From positions 23,565-87,564 of the forward strand of contig JAEXRW010000014.1 in NCBI GenBank assembly GCA_023454175.1: a DNA stretch of 64,000 nucleotides, written 5' to 3'. A program made the translations under genes and the position numbers. Below the pieces are notes generated by a model. The model was not told the origin of the DNA. It did not search any database and saw nothing but the letters and a program-made list of their open reading frames with translations. Origin of the DNA: Bacillota bacterium (lineage in GTDB: Bacteria > Bacillota > Clostridia > Christensenellales > JAEXRW01). Below, piece by piece: positions 8,820 to 18,086 of this stretch (positions are counted from its first letter, which is position 1; each line of letters opens with the position of its first letter).

Positions 8820-9617
8820 TCAACTGATACTCATGATGGAATTCTCTCCTTCTTTCTGGCCTGAGAAAAACACCACATACCTGCCATTCAATGTGTACTT
8901 CAATTTGTAAACTGTATTTACCGGCGTCTCCCCCCAGGCTTGAGTGAAACTCGTCTTGCCAAGTTTCTCCTGTATATGCGAAAAATCCATCCCGGGTGTT
9001 ACACCATTGATTTCAATTTTACCCGTGCAATATATGCGCACCACTTTACCGTTTTTACCAAAGGCTACATTGATCCCCCTGTCACTATACAAGAACCCTT
9101 CCATAGGGCCGTCATAACTGACAGACACTTTCTTATAGCCGCTTCCGAATTTTTGTGAAACCTGCTCGGCCGACATACCGATCGTATCAAAAAGCGCTTT
9201 GAGATCTGCTGATACCGTTCCGACGATCTCGGTAACCCCGCCTGATCCCACGGATGCTTCATCCGACAGGATGGAATCTGCCTCGGCAGAGCCCATGGCA
9301 AGCAAAGGATTTTCGGTATCCAGTTCACCACCGATGGCGAGGTATACATTTCCTTTATCATCATCTACATAATAAGCAGCAGCCATTTTGTTTGCATACT
9401 CCACCTGGATATAGTAATACCGAACATTATCTACGGTCTTGTCCAACTCCGGGTATGGCTTTATGTCCACTTCGCCGGCACTGTTACTAATTTTTTTTAT
9501 CGTTTGTATTGCCTGGTCCCGCGAAATATTTGCATTGGTGTCACTGCCGGATGCGCTGCATGCCGGAAACAACACCAGAACCATAATCAAAATGAAAAGG
9601 CCGATCCTTACATTCAT
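8820..9617 (-). CDS. Putative lipoprotein with a two-repeat C-terminal region (DUF4309-like)
   Basis: 265 residues from the ATG at 9617. This start has an RBS (GAAAGGAG) and gives a clean lipoprotein signal: a hydrophobic run followed by FPAC with the lipidated Cys at residue 20. A longer in-frame start at 9761 would bury that signal. Residues about 35-100 resemble a PepSY-like fold (YYYIQVEYAN, YYVDDDKGNVYLAIGG). Two related segments follow, DTIGMSAEQVSQKFG and NGVTPGMDFSHIQEKLGK, each a helix preceding a beta stretch, as in DUF4309 proteins. It stands alone and its function is unknown. It is presumably anchored outside the membrane. Confidence 0.7.
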   Translation of the reverse strand: MNVRIGLFILIMVLVLFPACSASGSDTNANISRDQAIQTIKKISNSAGEVDIKPYPELDKTVDNVRYYYIQVEYANKMAAAYYVDDDKGNVYLAIGGELDTENPLLAMGSAEADSILSDEASVGSGGVTEIVGTVSADLKALFDTIGMSAEQVSQKFGSGYKKVSVSYDGPMEGFLYSDRGINVAFGKNGKVVRIYCTGKIEINGVTPGMDFSHIQEKLGKTSFTQAWGETPVNTVYKLKYTLNGRYVVFFSGQKEGENSIMSIS

Positions 9618-9672
9618 GCGCTTTTCTCCTTTCAGGAAAACCGTATCAAATGCCCTCGTTCGCATTTTCATC

Positions 9673-9692
9673 ATACTATCAGGAAATAGTAT
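9673..9692. promoter_or_regulatory. Inverted repeat upstream of the lipoprotein gene
   Basis: ATACTAT-CAGGAA-ATAGTAT is a perfect 7-bp inverted repeat 56 bp upstream of the lipoprotein start. On the minus strand it overlaps a weak promoter (TTGACT, 19-bp spacer, TAGTAT). It is a candidate operator. Confidence 0.35.
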
Positions 9693-9761
9693 ATACAAGT
9701 CAATATTTCCTGCAACAGGAAACAATGCTGATGCGTTGAATCTATTTTCATTTCCCATCAT

Positions 9762-10155
9762 ATTACCTTTCCATATACATTAAAACATTCTTCAACAAGG
9801 AGAGGAGGCCTGTGACGTGCATGGGGATCCCATGCAGTTATTTCCGTTTATCTCAAGACGGCAGGATCAATAAACCCTCCAGAGGGGTGCAGTACGGTAT
9901 CATACAACGCGGCTACGATACTGAATAATCACCGCTAAAACCGATGACCCGAAAACAGGATTATCAGACAGGTTCCACACAGTATCATCCGATCCCACTC
10001 AGATACAGCGCCGATCCGCCCAGGCATTGCATCATGGGTTTTCCTGCCGCATGCACATAATTCATCTGATCCATTTGAGATAAGCGAGCATGCACATCGG
10101 CTGTTTTCTATGCAAAAGAATGATTATTGTACACAACAAGTACATATTAGTGCTA
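9762..10155. other. Intergenic stretch without a supported gene
   Basis: No open frame here has a convincing RBS, codon pattern or family resemblance. A small hairpin (GCATGGG-GAT-CCCATGC, 9819-9835) is the only structure noticed. The downstream part leads into the promoter at 10156-10184. Confidence 0.5.
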
Positions 10156-10184
10156 TTGACATATGTCATGGAATAATTTAATAT
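10156..10184 (+). promoter_or_regulatory. Promoter with palindrome over the -35 of the sugar ABC operon
   Basis: -35 TTGACA (10156-10161), 17-bp spacer and -10 TAATAT (10179-10184). The -35 is embedded in the perfect 12-bp palindrome TGACATATGTCA (10157-10168), which would suit a repressor. The aldolase promoter at 20755 has nearly the same motif, suggesting common control by the SorC-family regulator encoded between them. Confidence 0.75.
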
Positions 10185-10302
10185 TGAATTGACATTTGCA
10201 TTGGAAAATGTTTTGGTTTCTTTTCGTATCCTGCTGGCATCCATACGGCAACAATCGTTTCAATGACGATTTTGCATAAAAATAAGTTAGGAGGGCATGT
10301 AA

Positions 10303-11370
10303 ATGAAAGGATTAACCAAGGCATTAATCCTGCTGTTGCTGGTGTGTGTAGTATTTGTTATGTGCGCATGCGGCGGTCAACAGACGACAGGACAGGCAGC
10401 TCAGACCGGAAACCAAGTCAAGCAGTTCAAAGGCTCCCCCGACGAAACGTACTACATGAACGTAATGGTATCAGGTGTCGAGTACTGGTTCCCCGTTTAT
10501 GAAATGTTCAAACAGTGCGGGCAGCAGCTGGGAGTCAAAACTGTGTACACCGGCACCCCTGAGTACGATGTTACCCAACAGATCGCCACATTTGAACAGT
10601 GCCTTGCAAAGAAACCGGCCGGCATCTTTGTTCACCCAATGAACGCAGACGCCTTCATCGAGCCCATCAACAAGGCTATCGATTCCGGTGTTGCGATCGC
10701 GACATTTGCTGCGGACTCCCCCAAGAGCAAACGCAGGGTTTATATCACTTCGGACAATGTAAACGAAGGCAATGTTGCAAGCAATATCGTATGCAAAGAG
10801 ATCGGCCTGAAGGGCGAGATCGCCTGCACGGAGAATCCGGGGCAGAGCAACCATGACCTTTATATCAAATCCTTTATCGCCAATGTAGAGAAGAACTATC
10901 CGGATGTAAAGATCGTTAACCGCACGGCGACCAACCAGGATACTGCGAGGGCGTACGAGGCAGCCCTGGCTACATTGCAGGCACACCCGAACCTGAATGC
11001 TTACATCACACCCGAAGCCGCATCTGCGCAGGGCGTCTTCCAGGCTGTCAAGGAAAAGGGCGCGAAAGTCATGGTGCTCACCAGGGACCTCAACGTCACG
11101 ATCTTGGATGCCATCAAAGCTGGCGAGATCTGGGGCGCTGTGAATCCTGACCAGGGCAATCAGGGATACATGGGCATGCTGACACTGTTCCTCCTGAAGC
11201 ACAGCGACATGATCGATCCCATGAGCGACTATAAGGCAAAGGGTGTCAGCCCGCTGAACCTGCCCTTCGTCGACAACGGCATGAACATGGTGACCAAGGA
11301 GAATGCAGATTCGTTCTACTGGAACAAGTATCTTGCATCACGTCCGTGGTCCAAGGGAATCGAAGAATAG
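10303..11370 (+). CDS. Sugar ABC transporter substrate-binding lipoprotein (RbsB/LsrB-like)
   Basis: 355 residues with a lipoprotein signal (hydrophobic helix 7-20, Cys23 in VMCAC) and a two-lobe periplasmic-binding-protein fold of the Peripla_BP_4 type. Typical signs are QIATFEQCLAKKPAGIFVHPMN (lobe 1), the central TSDNVNEGNVASN, and the hinge-side VNPDQGNQGYMGM near the C-terminus. The start is supported by AGGAGGG upstream. It begins a plus-strand operon encoding an Rbs-type ATPase (11486) and permease (13013). A strong hairpin without a T tract follows the stop, probably keeping the binding protein in excess. Neighbouring kinase and aldolase genes point to a pentose- or deoxyhexose-like ligand. 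Confidence 0.9.
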   Translation: MKGLTKALILLLLVCVVFVMCACGGQQTTGQAAQTGNQVKQFKGSPDETYYMNVMVSGVEYWFPVYEMFKQCGQQLGVKTVYTGTPEYDVTQQIATFEQCLAKKPAGIFVHPMNADAFIEPINKAIDSGVAIATFAADSPKSKRRVYITSDNVNEGNVASNIVCKEIGLKGEIACTENPGQSNHDLYIKSFIANVEKNYPDVKIVNRTATNQDTARAYEAALATLQAHPNLNAYITPEAASAQGVFQAVKEKGAKVMVLTRDLNVTILDAIKAGEIWGAVNPDQGNQGYMGMLTLFLLKHSDMIDPMSDYKAKGVSPLNLPFVDNGMNMVTKENADSFYWNKYLASRPWSKGIEE

Positions 11371-11390
11371 TCTGATCATTCGAAGCTGAA

Positions 11391-11440
11391 AGACCTGAGG
11401 AGCGGCGGTAAAAATATATTATCGCCGCTCTGCAAGGTCT
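11391..11440 (+). terminator. Intercistronic hairpin after the binding-protein gene
   Basis: A stem of GAGCGGCG with CGCCGCTC closes a 15-base loop, extended by an outer AGACCT/AGGTCT pair. There is no T tract. It probably protects upstream mRNA or partly attenuates transcription so that the ATPase and permease are made at lower levels. Confidence 0.6.
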
Positions 11441-11485
11441 ATTCTATGAGAACGCAATCCAAAGGTGAGGCGGTGATTTCCTATC

Positions 11486-12988
11486 ATGGAACAACAGACG
11501 GTATTAGAGGTTAAAGGAATTGTAAAGAGTTTCGGGGCCACCAAGGCCTTGCGCGGGGTGGACTTTTCACTACGCAAAGGGGAGATTCATGCGCTCGTGG
11601 GAGAAAACGGCGCCGGCAAATCGACCCTCATGAATATCATCGATGGGGTATACGCTGCAGATGGGGGAGATATATTCGTTGAAGGCAAGCACGTACAGAT
11701 CAGAAACCCACACGAGGCCCAAAAACTGGGCATAGGGTTTGTGCACCAGGAAATAGCGCTATGCCCGCACGTTACCGTGGCCGAGAACATATTCATGTCG
11801 GAAATCAACAACAGCAAAAGGTTTACCGTTCACTACAAGAAGTTATATGAAAGAGCTGCTGAAATACTGAAGCCAATGGCAGATCTCGACCCGAAAAAAC
11901 TCGTTAGTGAATTAAGCGTATCCAACCAGCAAGTCGTAGAAATCGCAAAAGCCCTGAGCATGAACTGCAAAATACTGATACTTGATGAGCCGACATCCAC
12001 ACTATCCGAAAATGAATCAACCGCTTTGTTCAGGATCATGCAGATCCTGAAAGAGAAGGGTATCGGAATCATATATATCAGCCACAGGATGGCTGAGGTA
12101 TTCAAAGAGTGTGACCGGGTATCGATCCTGCGCGACGGGACTTATGTGGGCACCTATGATATTTCGCAGACCGACTCAAAGGAAGTCGTGAGTAAAATGG
12201 TCGGCAGGGAAATCGGCGATATGTATCCGGAAAAAAGCAAGAATACCTTGATCCATAGTCCGGTGCTGCTCGAAGTAAAGAATTTTTCTGACGGGGAACG
12301 CTTTGACAAGATCAGTTTTGACCTGCGGGAAGGTGAGATCCTGGGCCTGGCAGGCCTGATAGGCGCCGGGAGGAGCGAGGTCGCACAAGCGATCTGCGGC
12401 CTTCGAAAGAAGGTTTCGGGCGAAATCTGGTTCAGGGGGGCAAAAATCGAAATCAATAATCCCAAGGATGCCATCAACAACGGCATCGTATACCTGACGG
12501 AAGACAGAAAAATGCTGGGATTATTCCTCGAATTAAGTATCAAAATGAATATTTCGGCCATGAAAATCCAGAACGTTGCAAAACATGGGCTTGTGTATCG
12601 TACCCTGGAAGACAAACAAGCGAATGCATATACGGATACATTGGGCATAAAGAGCAGCAGCATCAACAAACTGGTATCATCCCTCAGCGGTGGCAACCAG
12701 CAAAAAGTACTGATCTCCAAGCTGCTGACAGTCAGGCCCAGAGTAATAATCATGGATGAACCGACGCGCGGGATAGACGTAGGCGCCAAGGCGGAAGTCC
12801 ATAAACTGTTACGGAAACTGGTCAATGAGGGAATGGGAGTGATCATGATATCCTCTGAACTGCCTGAAATCGTAGGCATGTGCGACAGGGTGGTCATCAT
12901 GTATGAAGGTGTTTTAAGCGGAGAAGTAGGCCAGAATGAACTGAGCGAAAAGAATATTATCCATTTGGCTTCGGGTATAAAATCATAG
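11486..12988 (+). CDS. Sugar ABC transporter ATP-binding protein (RbsA/MglA family)
   Basis: 500 residues with two ABC domains. The first has Walker A GENGAGKSTLMNII, signature LSVSNQQVVEIAKAL and Walker B ILILDEPTSTL. The second has the degenerate Walker A GLIGAGRSEVAQAI usual in this family, signature LSGGNQQKVLISKLL and Walker B VIIMDEPTRGIDVGAKAE. Length and order are normal for CUT2-type importers. It lies between the binding-protein and permease genes and should energise the single permease at 13013, acting as a homodimeric channel. The start has GGTGAGG upstream. Confidence 0.93.
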   Translation: MEQQTVLEVKGIVKSFGATKALRGVDFSLRKGEIHALVGENGAGKSTLMNIIDGVYAADGGDIFVEGKHVQIRNPHEAQKLGIGFVHQEIALCPHVTVAENIFMSEINNSKRFTVHYKKLYERAAEILKPMADLDPKKLVSELSVSNQQVVEIAKALSMNCKILILDEPTSTLSENESTALFRIMQILKEKGIGIIYISHRMAEVFKECDRVSILRDGTYVGTYDISQTDSKEVVSKMVGREIGDMYPEKSKNTLIHSPVLLEVKNFSDGERFDKISFDLREGEILGLAGLIGAGRSEVAQAICGLRKKVSGEIWFRGAKIEINNPKDAINNGIVYLTEDRKMLGLFLELSIKMNISAMKIQNVAKHGLVYRTLEDKQANAYTDTLGIKSSSINKLVSSLSGGNQQKVLISKLLTVRPRVIIMDEPTRGIDVGAKAEVHKLLRKLVNEGMGVIMISSELPEIVGMCDRVVIMYEGVLSGEVGQNELSEKNIIHLASGIKS

Positions 12989-13012
12989 CATATAGGGTGA
13001 GGTGCAAAAACC

Positions 13013-14026
13013 ATGTCAAACTCAAACAACCAGCCAAAGCTGAATATTCAGCGGGATATGCAAAAAAACACATTCCTTGGAATGCTCAAAAATTTCAAGG
13101 AACTCAATCTCATTATCATAATCTTTGCTATTTGCGTTGTCATGTCATTTGCGTCCCCATACTTTCTGACCTGGGGCAATATTGAGGCCGTGCTGCTTTC
13201 GTTTACGACCAACGGCATCGTTGTTATCGGCATGACCGTTATGCTTATCAGCGGCGGTATCGACGTCTCGGTAGGCGCTACGATGTGCCTGGCGATGTGC
13301 CTCTCCGGCGCCCTGTTCCTCGCCGGATGGAATCCCTGGCTGGCGAGCCTGGTGGGACTTGTGTCTTCTTCTGCGGTGGGCTTATTGATCGGTTTTTTTG
13401 TAACGAAGGTAAAACTGGGCCATTTGATCACCACGCTGGCAGTATTGGGCATATTGAAAGGATTATGCCTGATCATCACGAAAGGGACGCCATTATCCTT
13501 GTATCAGCTTCCGGATGATTTTAAATTCATGGGCGTTGGCAAGATATTTGGGATCCCCTTTGTGATCATATTGTTTTTCGTCATCGTCATCATATGTGAT
13601 TTCCTGATGAGAAGGTCCACCCTGATACGAAATGTGTTTTATGTGGGCAGCAATGAAAAAGCCGCAATGTTTTCCGGTATAAATGTGAATAAGGTGAAGA
13701 TAGGCGTCGCTATTCTTTGTTCGACCCTCGCAGGGATCGCAGGGATCATATACATGGCCAGGTTTACTTCCGCCACCCCCATCTTCGGCCAGGGCCTGGA
13801 GATGACTGCGATAGCCGCGGCGGTGATAGGAGGAGCCAGCCTGACAGGTGGGAAAGGTACAGTTTTGGGCGCGGTGCTGGGTATAACACTGCTCCAGCTG
13901 GTAACAAGCTCGTTGGTATTGTTGGACGTCAATCCATACTGGCAGACATTCATCAATGGCATGATACTCCTGGCCGCGATCTCCATCGACAGCCTGAGCC
14001 AAAGGCGGAAAGAGAAAAATATCTGA
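13013..14026 (+). CDS. Sugar ABC transporter permease (RbsC family)
   Basis: 337 residues with about ten membrane helices and RbsC motifs: GMTVMLISGGIDVSVGA (the conserved GGIDLSVG block), AAVIGGASLTGGKGTVLGA near the C-terminus, and a final hydrophobic stretch before the basic tail SQRRKEK. Residues 1-35 form a hydrophilic cytoplasmic lead. RBS GGTGAGG precedes the ATG. It follows the ATPase gene by 24 bp and completes a CUT2 importer with a single permease. The 160 bp between its stop and the E1alpha gene show no other gene. Confidence 0.92.
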   Translation: MSNSNNQPKLNIQRDMQKNTFLGMLKNFKELNLIIIIFAICVVMSFASPYFLTWGNIEAVLLSFTTNGIVVIGMTVMLISGGIDVSVGATMCLAMCLSGALFLAGWNPWLASLVGLVSSSAVGLLIGFFVTKVKLGHLITTLAVLGILKGLCLIITKGTPLSLYQLPDDFKFMGVGKIFGIPFVIILFFVIVIICDFLMRRSTLIRNVFYVGSNEKAAMFSGINVNKVKIGVAILCSTLAGIAGIIYMARFTSATPIFGQGLEMTAIAAAVIGGASLTGGKGTVLGAVLGITLLQLVTSSLVLLDVNPYWQTFINGMILLAAISIDSLSQRRKEKNI

Positions 14027-14187
14027 CGCAATGGTTCCGGTGCTGCACAATAGCAACCAGCGGACCCTTTGCGGCGGATATGCGGGCAAAGGGGCAAGTG
14101 CCCGGCAGAAGAGGCCGGGAGGGTGCGCAGACCATCTATAAAAAATAATTGTGTCCAGAAAATCCAAACAACAGGGGAATACGGCAA

Positions 14188-15144
14188 ATGCAGATCGGCA
14201 AAGAAAAACTTACAGAAATGTTTTACAAAATGCTGCTCACAAGAAAGTTCGAGGAGAAGGTCGCCTATTTTTTCTCCATGGGGATGGTGCATGGCACGAC
14301 CCATTTATACGTGGGGGAGGAGGCCTGTGCGGCGGGCGTTTGCTGTGCACTGCAGGAGCAGGATATCATGACATCCACCCACCGCGGGCACGGACACTGT
14401 ATCTCCAAGGGAATCGACCTGAACAAAATGATGGCGGAACTGCTGGGAAAAGCGACAGGTTACTGCAAGGGCAAGGGTGGATCCATGCACATAGCGGACC
14501 TGGGGAGGGGAAACCTCGGGGCCAACGGCGTGGTGGGCGGGGGCCAGTCTGTGGCTGTGGGAGCGGCCCTAACTACCAGGATGAAGAAGATCGACCGTAT
14601 CGTCGTCTGTTTTTTCGGGGACGGGTCCACAAACCAGGGAAACTTCCATGAGGCGGTGAACCTGGCCTCCATATGGAAATTGCCGGTGCTTTTTGTGTGT
14701 GAGAACAACCAATACGGCATATCCATGTCCGTCCGGCGGAGTACAAATATTGACGACCTGTCCATACGCGCACAGGCCTACGGAATCCCGGGGAAGCGTA
14801 TCGACGGGAACGATGTGATCTGTGTCCATGAAGCCGCCCTTGAAGCGCGGGAATACGTACGCGAGAATGGTCCGATGCTGCTGGTACTGGAAACCTACCG
14901 GTACCTCGGACACTCCAAAAGCGACGCAAACGTGTACCGTACCAAGGAAGAGGTCACGGCGTGGAAGGACAAGGACCCTATCAAAAGGATATGGGATTAT
15001 TTTTTGGAACAAGGGCTTTATTCGGAAGAAGAATTAAAAGCCATTGATCATAAAGCGAACGAGGAGATCGAGGCCGCTGTAGCGTACGCCAAGGGAAGTC
15101 CCTATCCTGCGCTTGAAACGGTCACGGAAGACGTTTATGCCTGA
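14188..15144 (+). CDS. Thiamine-diphosphate dehydrogenase E1 component, alpha subunit (acetoin/pyruvate dehydrogenase type)
   Basis: 318 residues from the ATG at 14188, which has AGGGGAA upstream; an in-frame TTG at 14149 would add 13 residues. The protein has the thiamine-diphosphate/Mg motif GDGSTNQGNFHEAVNLASIW ending at VCENN, plus THLYVGEEACAAGVCCAL and STHRGHGHCISKG, all typical of E1alpha of AcoA/PdhA type. The phosphorylation-loop-like RYLGHSKSDANVYR is present. It is followed immediately by E1beta and then E2. The complex would decarboxylate a 2-oxo acid or cleave an acyloin and pass the acyl group to E2. AcoA-like length and motifs favour acetoin-type chemistry, but the sugar-operon setting leaves the substrate open. 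Confidence 0.9.
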   Translation: MQIGKEKLTEMFYKMLLTRKFEEKVAYFFSMGMVHGTTHLYVGEEACAAGVCCALQEQDIMTSTHRGHGHCISKGIDLNKMMAELLGKATGYCKGKGGSMHIADLGRGNLGANGVVGGGQSVAVGAALTTRMKKIDRIVVCFFGDGSTNQGNFHEAVNLASIWKLPVLFVCENNQYGISMSVRRSTNIDDLSIRAQAYGIPGKRIDGNDVICVHEAALEAREYVRENGPMLLVLETYRYLGHSKSDANVYRTKEEVTAWKDKDPIKRIWDYFLEQGLYSEEELKAIDHKANEEIEAAVAYAKGSPYPALETVTEDVYA

Positions 15145-15154
15145 AGGAGAGAAA

Positions 15155-16135
15155 ATGCGTGAGATCACCTATGCACAGGCTATCAAGGAAGCCATGTGCG
15201 TTGAAATGCGACGGGATGAGGATGTATTCCTGATGGGGGAGGATGTGGGGGTATACGGGGGAGCCTTCGGTGTTTCCGCAGGGATGGCCGAAGAATTCGG
15301 CCCGGAACGCGTGCGTGACACTCCCATATCGGAAGCAGCCATCGCGGGAGCTGCCGCGGGTGCGGCAGTGACAGGGATGCGTCCCATCGCGGAGATCATG
15401 TTCAGCGACTTCACCACCATCGCCATGGACCAACTGGTGAACCAGGCGGCCAAGATGCGTTATATGTTTGGCGGGAAGGCAAAAGTCCCCATGGTGCTGC
15501 GTGCACCAGGAGGTTCGGGCACGGGGGCGGCAGCCCAGCACAGCCAGAGCATCGAGGCATGGTTCTGCCATGTGCCGGGATTGAAAGTGGTCGTTCCTTC
15601 CACCCCATACGACGCAAAAGGACTGTTAATAGCCGCCATACGGGATGACAATCCGGTAATGTTTTTTGAACAGAAACTGCTTTACCGGAAAAAGGGTCTC
15701 GTCCCGGAGGGGGAATACACCGTGCCGCTGGGGAAGGCGGATATCAAAAGGGAAGGGAAGGACATCACGATCATCACATACGGGCGGATGGTACCGGTGT
15801 GCCTGGAAGCGGCGGAGCTACTGAATGCGGATGGCATACAGGCCGAGATCGTAGATCCCCGCACGCTCGTCCCGCTGGACAAGGAAGCACTGATCAAATC
15901 GGCGAAGAAAACCGGCAGGGTGCTGATCGTGCATGAAGCGTGCAAAACCGGGGGATATGGCGGGGAACTGGCAGCGGTGATCGCGGACAGCGAGGCTTTC
16001 TTTTACCTGGACGCGCCCATCCAGAGGCTTTGCGGGCTGGACGTACCCATCCCATACTGCCCTGAACTGGAAAAAAACGTGGTACCAACAGTGGAAACGG
16101 TGACGCAGGCGGCAAGGGATCTGGTCAAGAGTTAG
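15155..16135 (+). CDS. Thiamine-diphosphate dehydrogenase E1 component, beta subunit
   Basis: 326 residues from the ATG at 15155, preceded by AAGGAGA; an in-frame start at 15113 overlaps the E1alpha gene. The N-terminal transketolase-like pyrimidine domain shows MGEDVGVYGGAFGVSAG and RVRDTPISEAAIAGAAAGAA. The middle has MRYMFGGKAKVPMVLRAPGG, and the C-terminal domain has EIVDPRTLVPLDKEAL and VHEACKTGGYGGE, all standard for AcoB/PdhB. It forms the alpha2beta2 E1 with the preceding gene, which ends 10 bp upstream. Confidence 0.92.
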   Translation: MREITYAQAIKEAMCVEMRRDEDVFLMGEDVGVYGGAFGVSAGMAEEFGPERVRDTPISEAAIAGAAAGAAVTGMRPIAEIMFSDFTTIAMDQLVNQAAKMRYMFGGKAKVPMVLRAPGGSGTGAAAQHSQSIEAWFCHVPGLKVVVPSTPYDAKGLLIAAIRDDNPVMFFEQKLLYRKKGLVPEGEYTVPLGKADIKREGKDITIITYGRMVPVCLEAAELLNADGIQAEIVDPRTLVPLDKEALIKSAKKTGRVLIVHEACKTGGYGGELAAVIADSEAFFYLDAPIQRLCGLDVPIPYCPELEKNVVPTVETVTQAARDLVKS

Positions 16136-16293
16136 CAGTCAAATATAACGAGTTGAGCGTTCCTCCGGGGAGGGGCGAGTAAAACGGGGACTCCATACCC
16201 AAACCAAATCGTTCGAACATTTACTCAGGGAAAAGGATCATGGGCTTTACGGCATGGAATGTACCCAAGCATAAACAAGGCAGGAGAAAACAA

Positions 16294-17496
16294 GTGGCGG
16301 AAGCGGTCATCATGCCCAAGGCTGGCATGAGCATGGAAGAAGGCACAGTGGTACGCTGGCTAAAAAAAGAGGGCGAGCCTGTACAAAAAGGCGAGACACT
16401 GCTCGAAATAGAGACGGACAAAGCCGTGATGGAACTGGAAGCCGAGAAGGAAGGATATCTCATCGCGGTATTGGTGCATGAAGGCGAGACTGTGCCTGTG
16501 ACAAGCATCATTGGCTATATCGGCGGGAAAGACGAGCCTCTGTCCGATGCATCTCCAAAAACTGTGGTAGCGGAAAACGCCGGCCAAGCGGAAAAAACGC
16601 CTGTGAACACTGAAACTGAGATCGTCCGGCAAACCTCCATACAAAATGATACTGGCAAAGCAGCAGCCACCCCGCTGGCGAGAACACTGGCGAAAGAAAA
16701 AGGAATCGAGATCGCAGCCGTCCAAGCTACCGGCAGCAGGGGCGAGGTAAAGGCCCGCGATGTAAAAACCGCCGCTCAGGCGGCAGAAACTGTGTGTCTG
16801 CCAGGACCGCTGCAGGCAGTATCAAAACCGCTGACAGGGATGCGAAGGACGATCGCATCCAGGATGCTGAAGAGCCATCTGGAAGTACCGCCTGTGACCA
16901 TAGACATGCGTGCCGAGGTCACAGGACTCTGCAGGCTAAAGGAACAACTCCACGCGGCAGCAAACACAAAGATCACATACAACGATTTGATCATAAAGGC
17001 TACGGCCATGACCTTAAGACAATGCCCGGAGATCAACGTGAGCTTTGCGAATGACCACCTGATCTGCCACGACAGGATCCATATCGGCATGGCGGTGGCA
17101 ATGGATGACGGGCTGATCGTACCGGTGATACGGGACGCCGACACATTGGGGATCAAAGAGATCTCGGCGGCAGCCGGTGGGCTGGCGGACAGGGCCCGGA
17201 AGGGCATGCTGAAACCGGAAGAATACAGCGGGGGGACTTTTACCATATCCAACATGGGGATGTACGGTGTTCGTTCCTTCACCCCTATCATCAACCCGCC
17301 CGAAGCGGCGATCCTGGGGGTGTGCGCGATCGAGAAGATGCCGGCATTGGATGAACGGGGCGGCATCACCGAGAAGCAGTATATGGGACTGAGCCTGAGC
17401 TTCGACCACCGATGCATGGACGGCGCACAGGCGGCGCTTTTCCTGAAAAAGCTCATTGATCTGCTTGAACACCCCATGCTCATGCTGATCCAATAG
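16294..17496 (+). CDS. Dihydrolipoamide acyltransferase (E2) of the 2-oxoacid/acetoin dehydrogenase complex
   Basis: The GTG at 16294 has AGGAG seven bases upstream and places the protein at the canonical E2 start; an ATG at 16240 would add 18 unrelated residues. From GTG: a lipoyl domain (about 1-75, MPKAGMSMEEG, lipoyl Lys43 in ETDKAVMELE), a linker, a peripheral-subunit-binding domain (ATPLARTLAKEKGIEI, about 128-165), and a catalytic domain ending with the His-Asp motif FDHRCMDGAQAALFL. The length (400) is normal for an E2 with one lipoyl domain. No E3 (dihydrolipoamide dehydrogenase) gene is in the cluster, so E3 must come from elsewhere. Confidence 0.9.
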   Translation: MAEAVIMPKAGMSMEEGTVVRWLKKEGEPVQKGETLLEIETDKAVMELEAEKEGYLIAVLVHEGETVPVTSIIGYIGGKDEPLSDASPKTVVAENAGQAEKTPVNTETEIVRQTSIQNDTGKAAATPLARTLAKEKGIEIAAVQATGSRGEVKARDVKTAAQAAETVCLPGPLQAVSKPLTGMRRTIASRMLKSHLEVPPVTIDMRAEVTGLCRLKEQLHAAANTKITYNDLIIKATAMTLRQCPEINVSFANDHLICHDRIHIGMAVAMDDGLIVPVIRDADTLGIKEISAAAGGLADRARKGMLKPEEYSGGTFTISNMGMYGVRSFTPIINPPEAAILGVCAIEKMPALDERGGITEKQYMGLSLSFDHRCMDGAQAALFLKKLIDLLEHPMLMLIQ

Positions 17497-18086
17497 AACT
17501 TTGGCAAAAAGATGGAGCTACGCCATAAACAGACGGGTACTGCGGATCCTGAAACGGGAAGAGATCGGATCCCGCACATTTGAATGGACGATCCATAAAA
17601 AGGTGATACAGACCCTTACCGCCTGACCCGAAAGACCAGGCGACAGGATTTAAGAATATTTAGCCAAATACAGCGGGATGTAAACGACGTTTGGCCGTGA
17701 ACCCTTAATGGCGGATCCATGATGAACCTGTACGACGTACAGGGTTTCATCTCCGCCGTGACCGGGATGGCGCAGGACGTCAACACCGGGATGGCAAAGG
17801 GAGCCGTAAAGCGCGCCATGAAGATCATATATACCAGGGACGACCAGCATTCGCAAAAAAGCGCATTATCCAGAACCGGGGCAGAGTTGTTGTTTCCTCC
17901 TTCCTGGGGCCGGGGGGTGAAAGCCCCCCGGAAATTCACAATGGCCACAAGACAGGTATTTATCTTCCGCCCCTCATGGACTATTATAAAATAGGAATCA
18001 GGCAAATACAGGGAACCCTGGAAGATGTAAAGCATACGATATCCGACCGATATTAGGCAAAAATACCTTTCACGGGAGTGAGCTGA
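17497..18086. other. 590-bp gap before the FGGY kinase; no supported gene, one strong G+C hairpin
   Basis: No frame on either strand has both an RBS and family resemblance. Short open stretches exist (for example plus strand 17719-17994), but none looks like a known protein; it may be a decayed gene or a long leader. A perfect hairpin (CCGGGGGG-TGAAAG-CCCCCCGG, 17910-17931) lies about 155 bp before the kinase start and is not followed by T residues. Confidence 0.5.
17910..17931 (+). other. Very stable G+C hairpin in the kinase leader
   Basis: Eight consecutive G-C pairs close a 6-base loop (TGAAAG). The lack of a T tract argues against a simple terminator. It could be an mRNA-processing or regulatory structure between the dehydrogenase genes and the kinase gene. 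Confidence 0.5.

Noticed and set aside
17616..18035. Possible small gene (139 residues, minus strand) in the gap before the FGGY kinase
   Set aside because: No RBS or recognisable fold, and it spans a strong hairpin; recorded as an unexplained gap instead.
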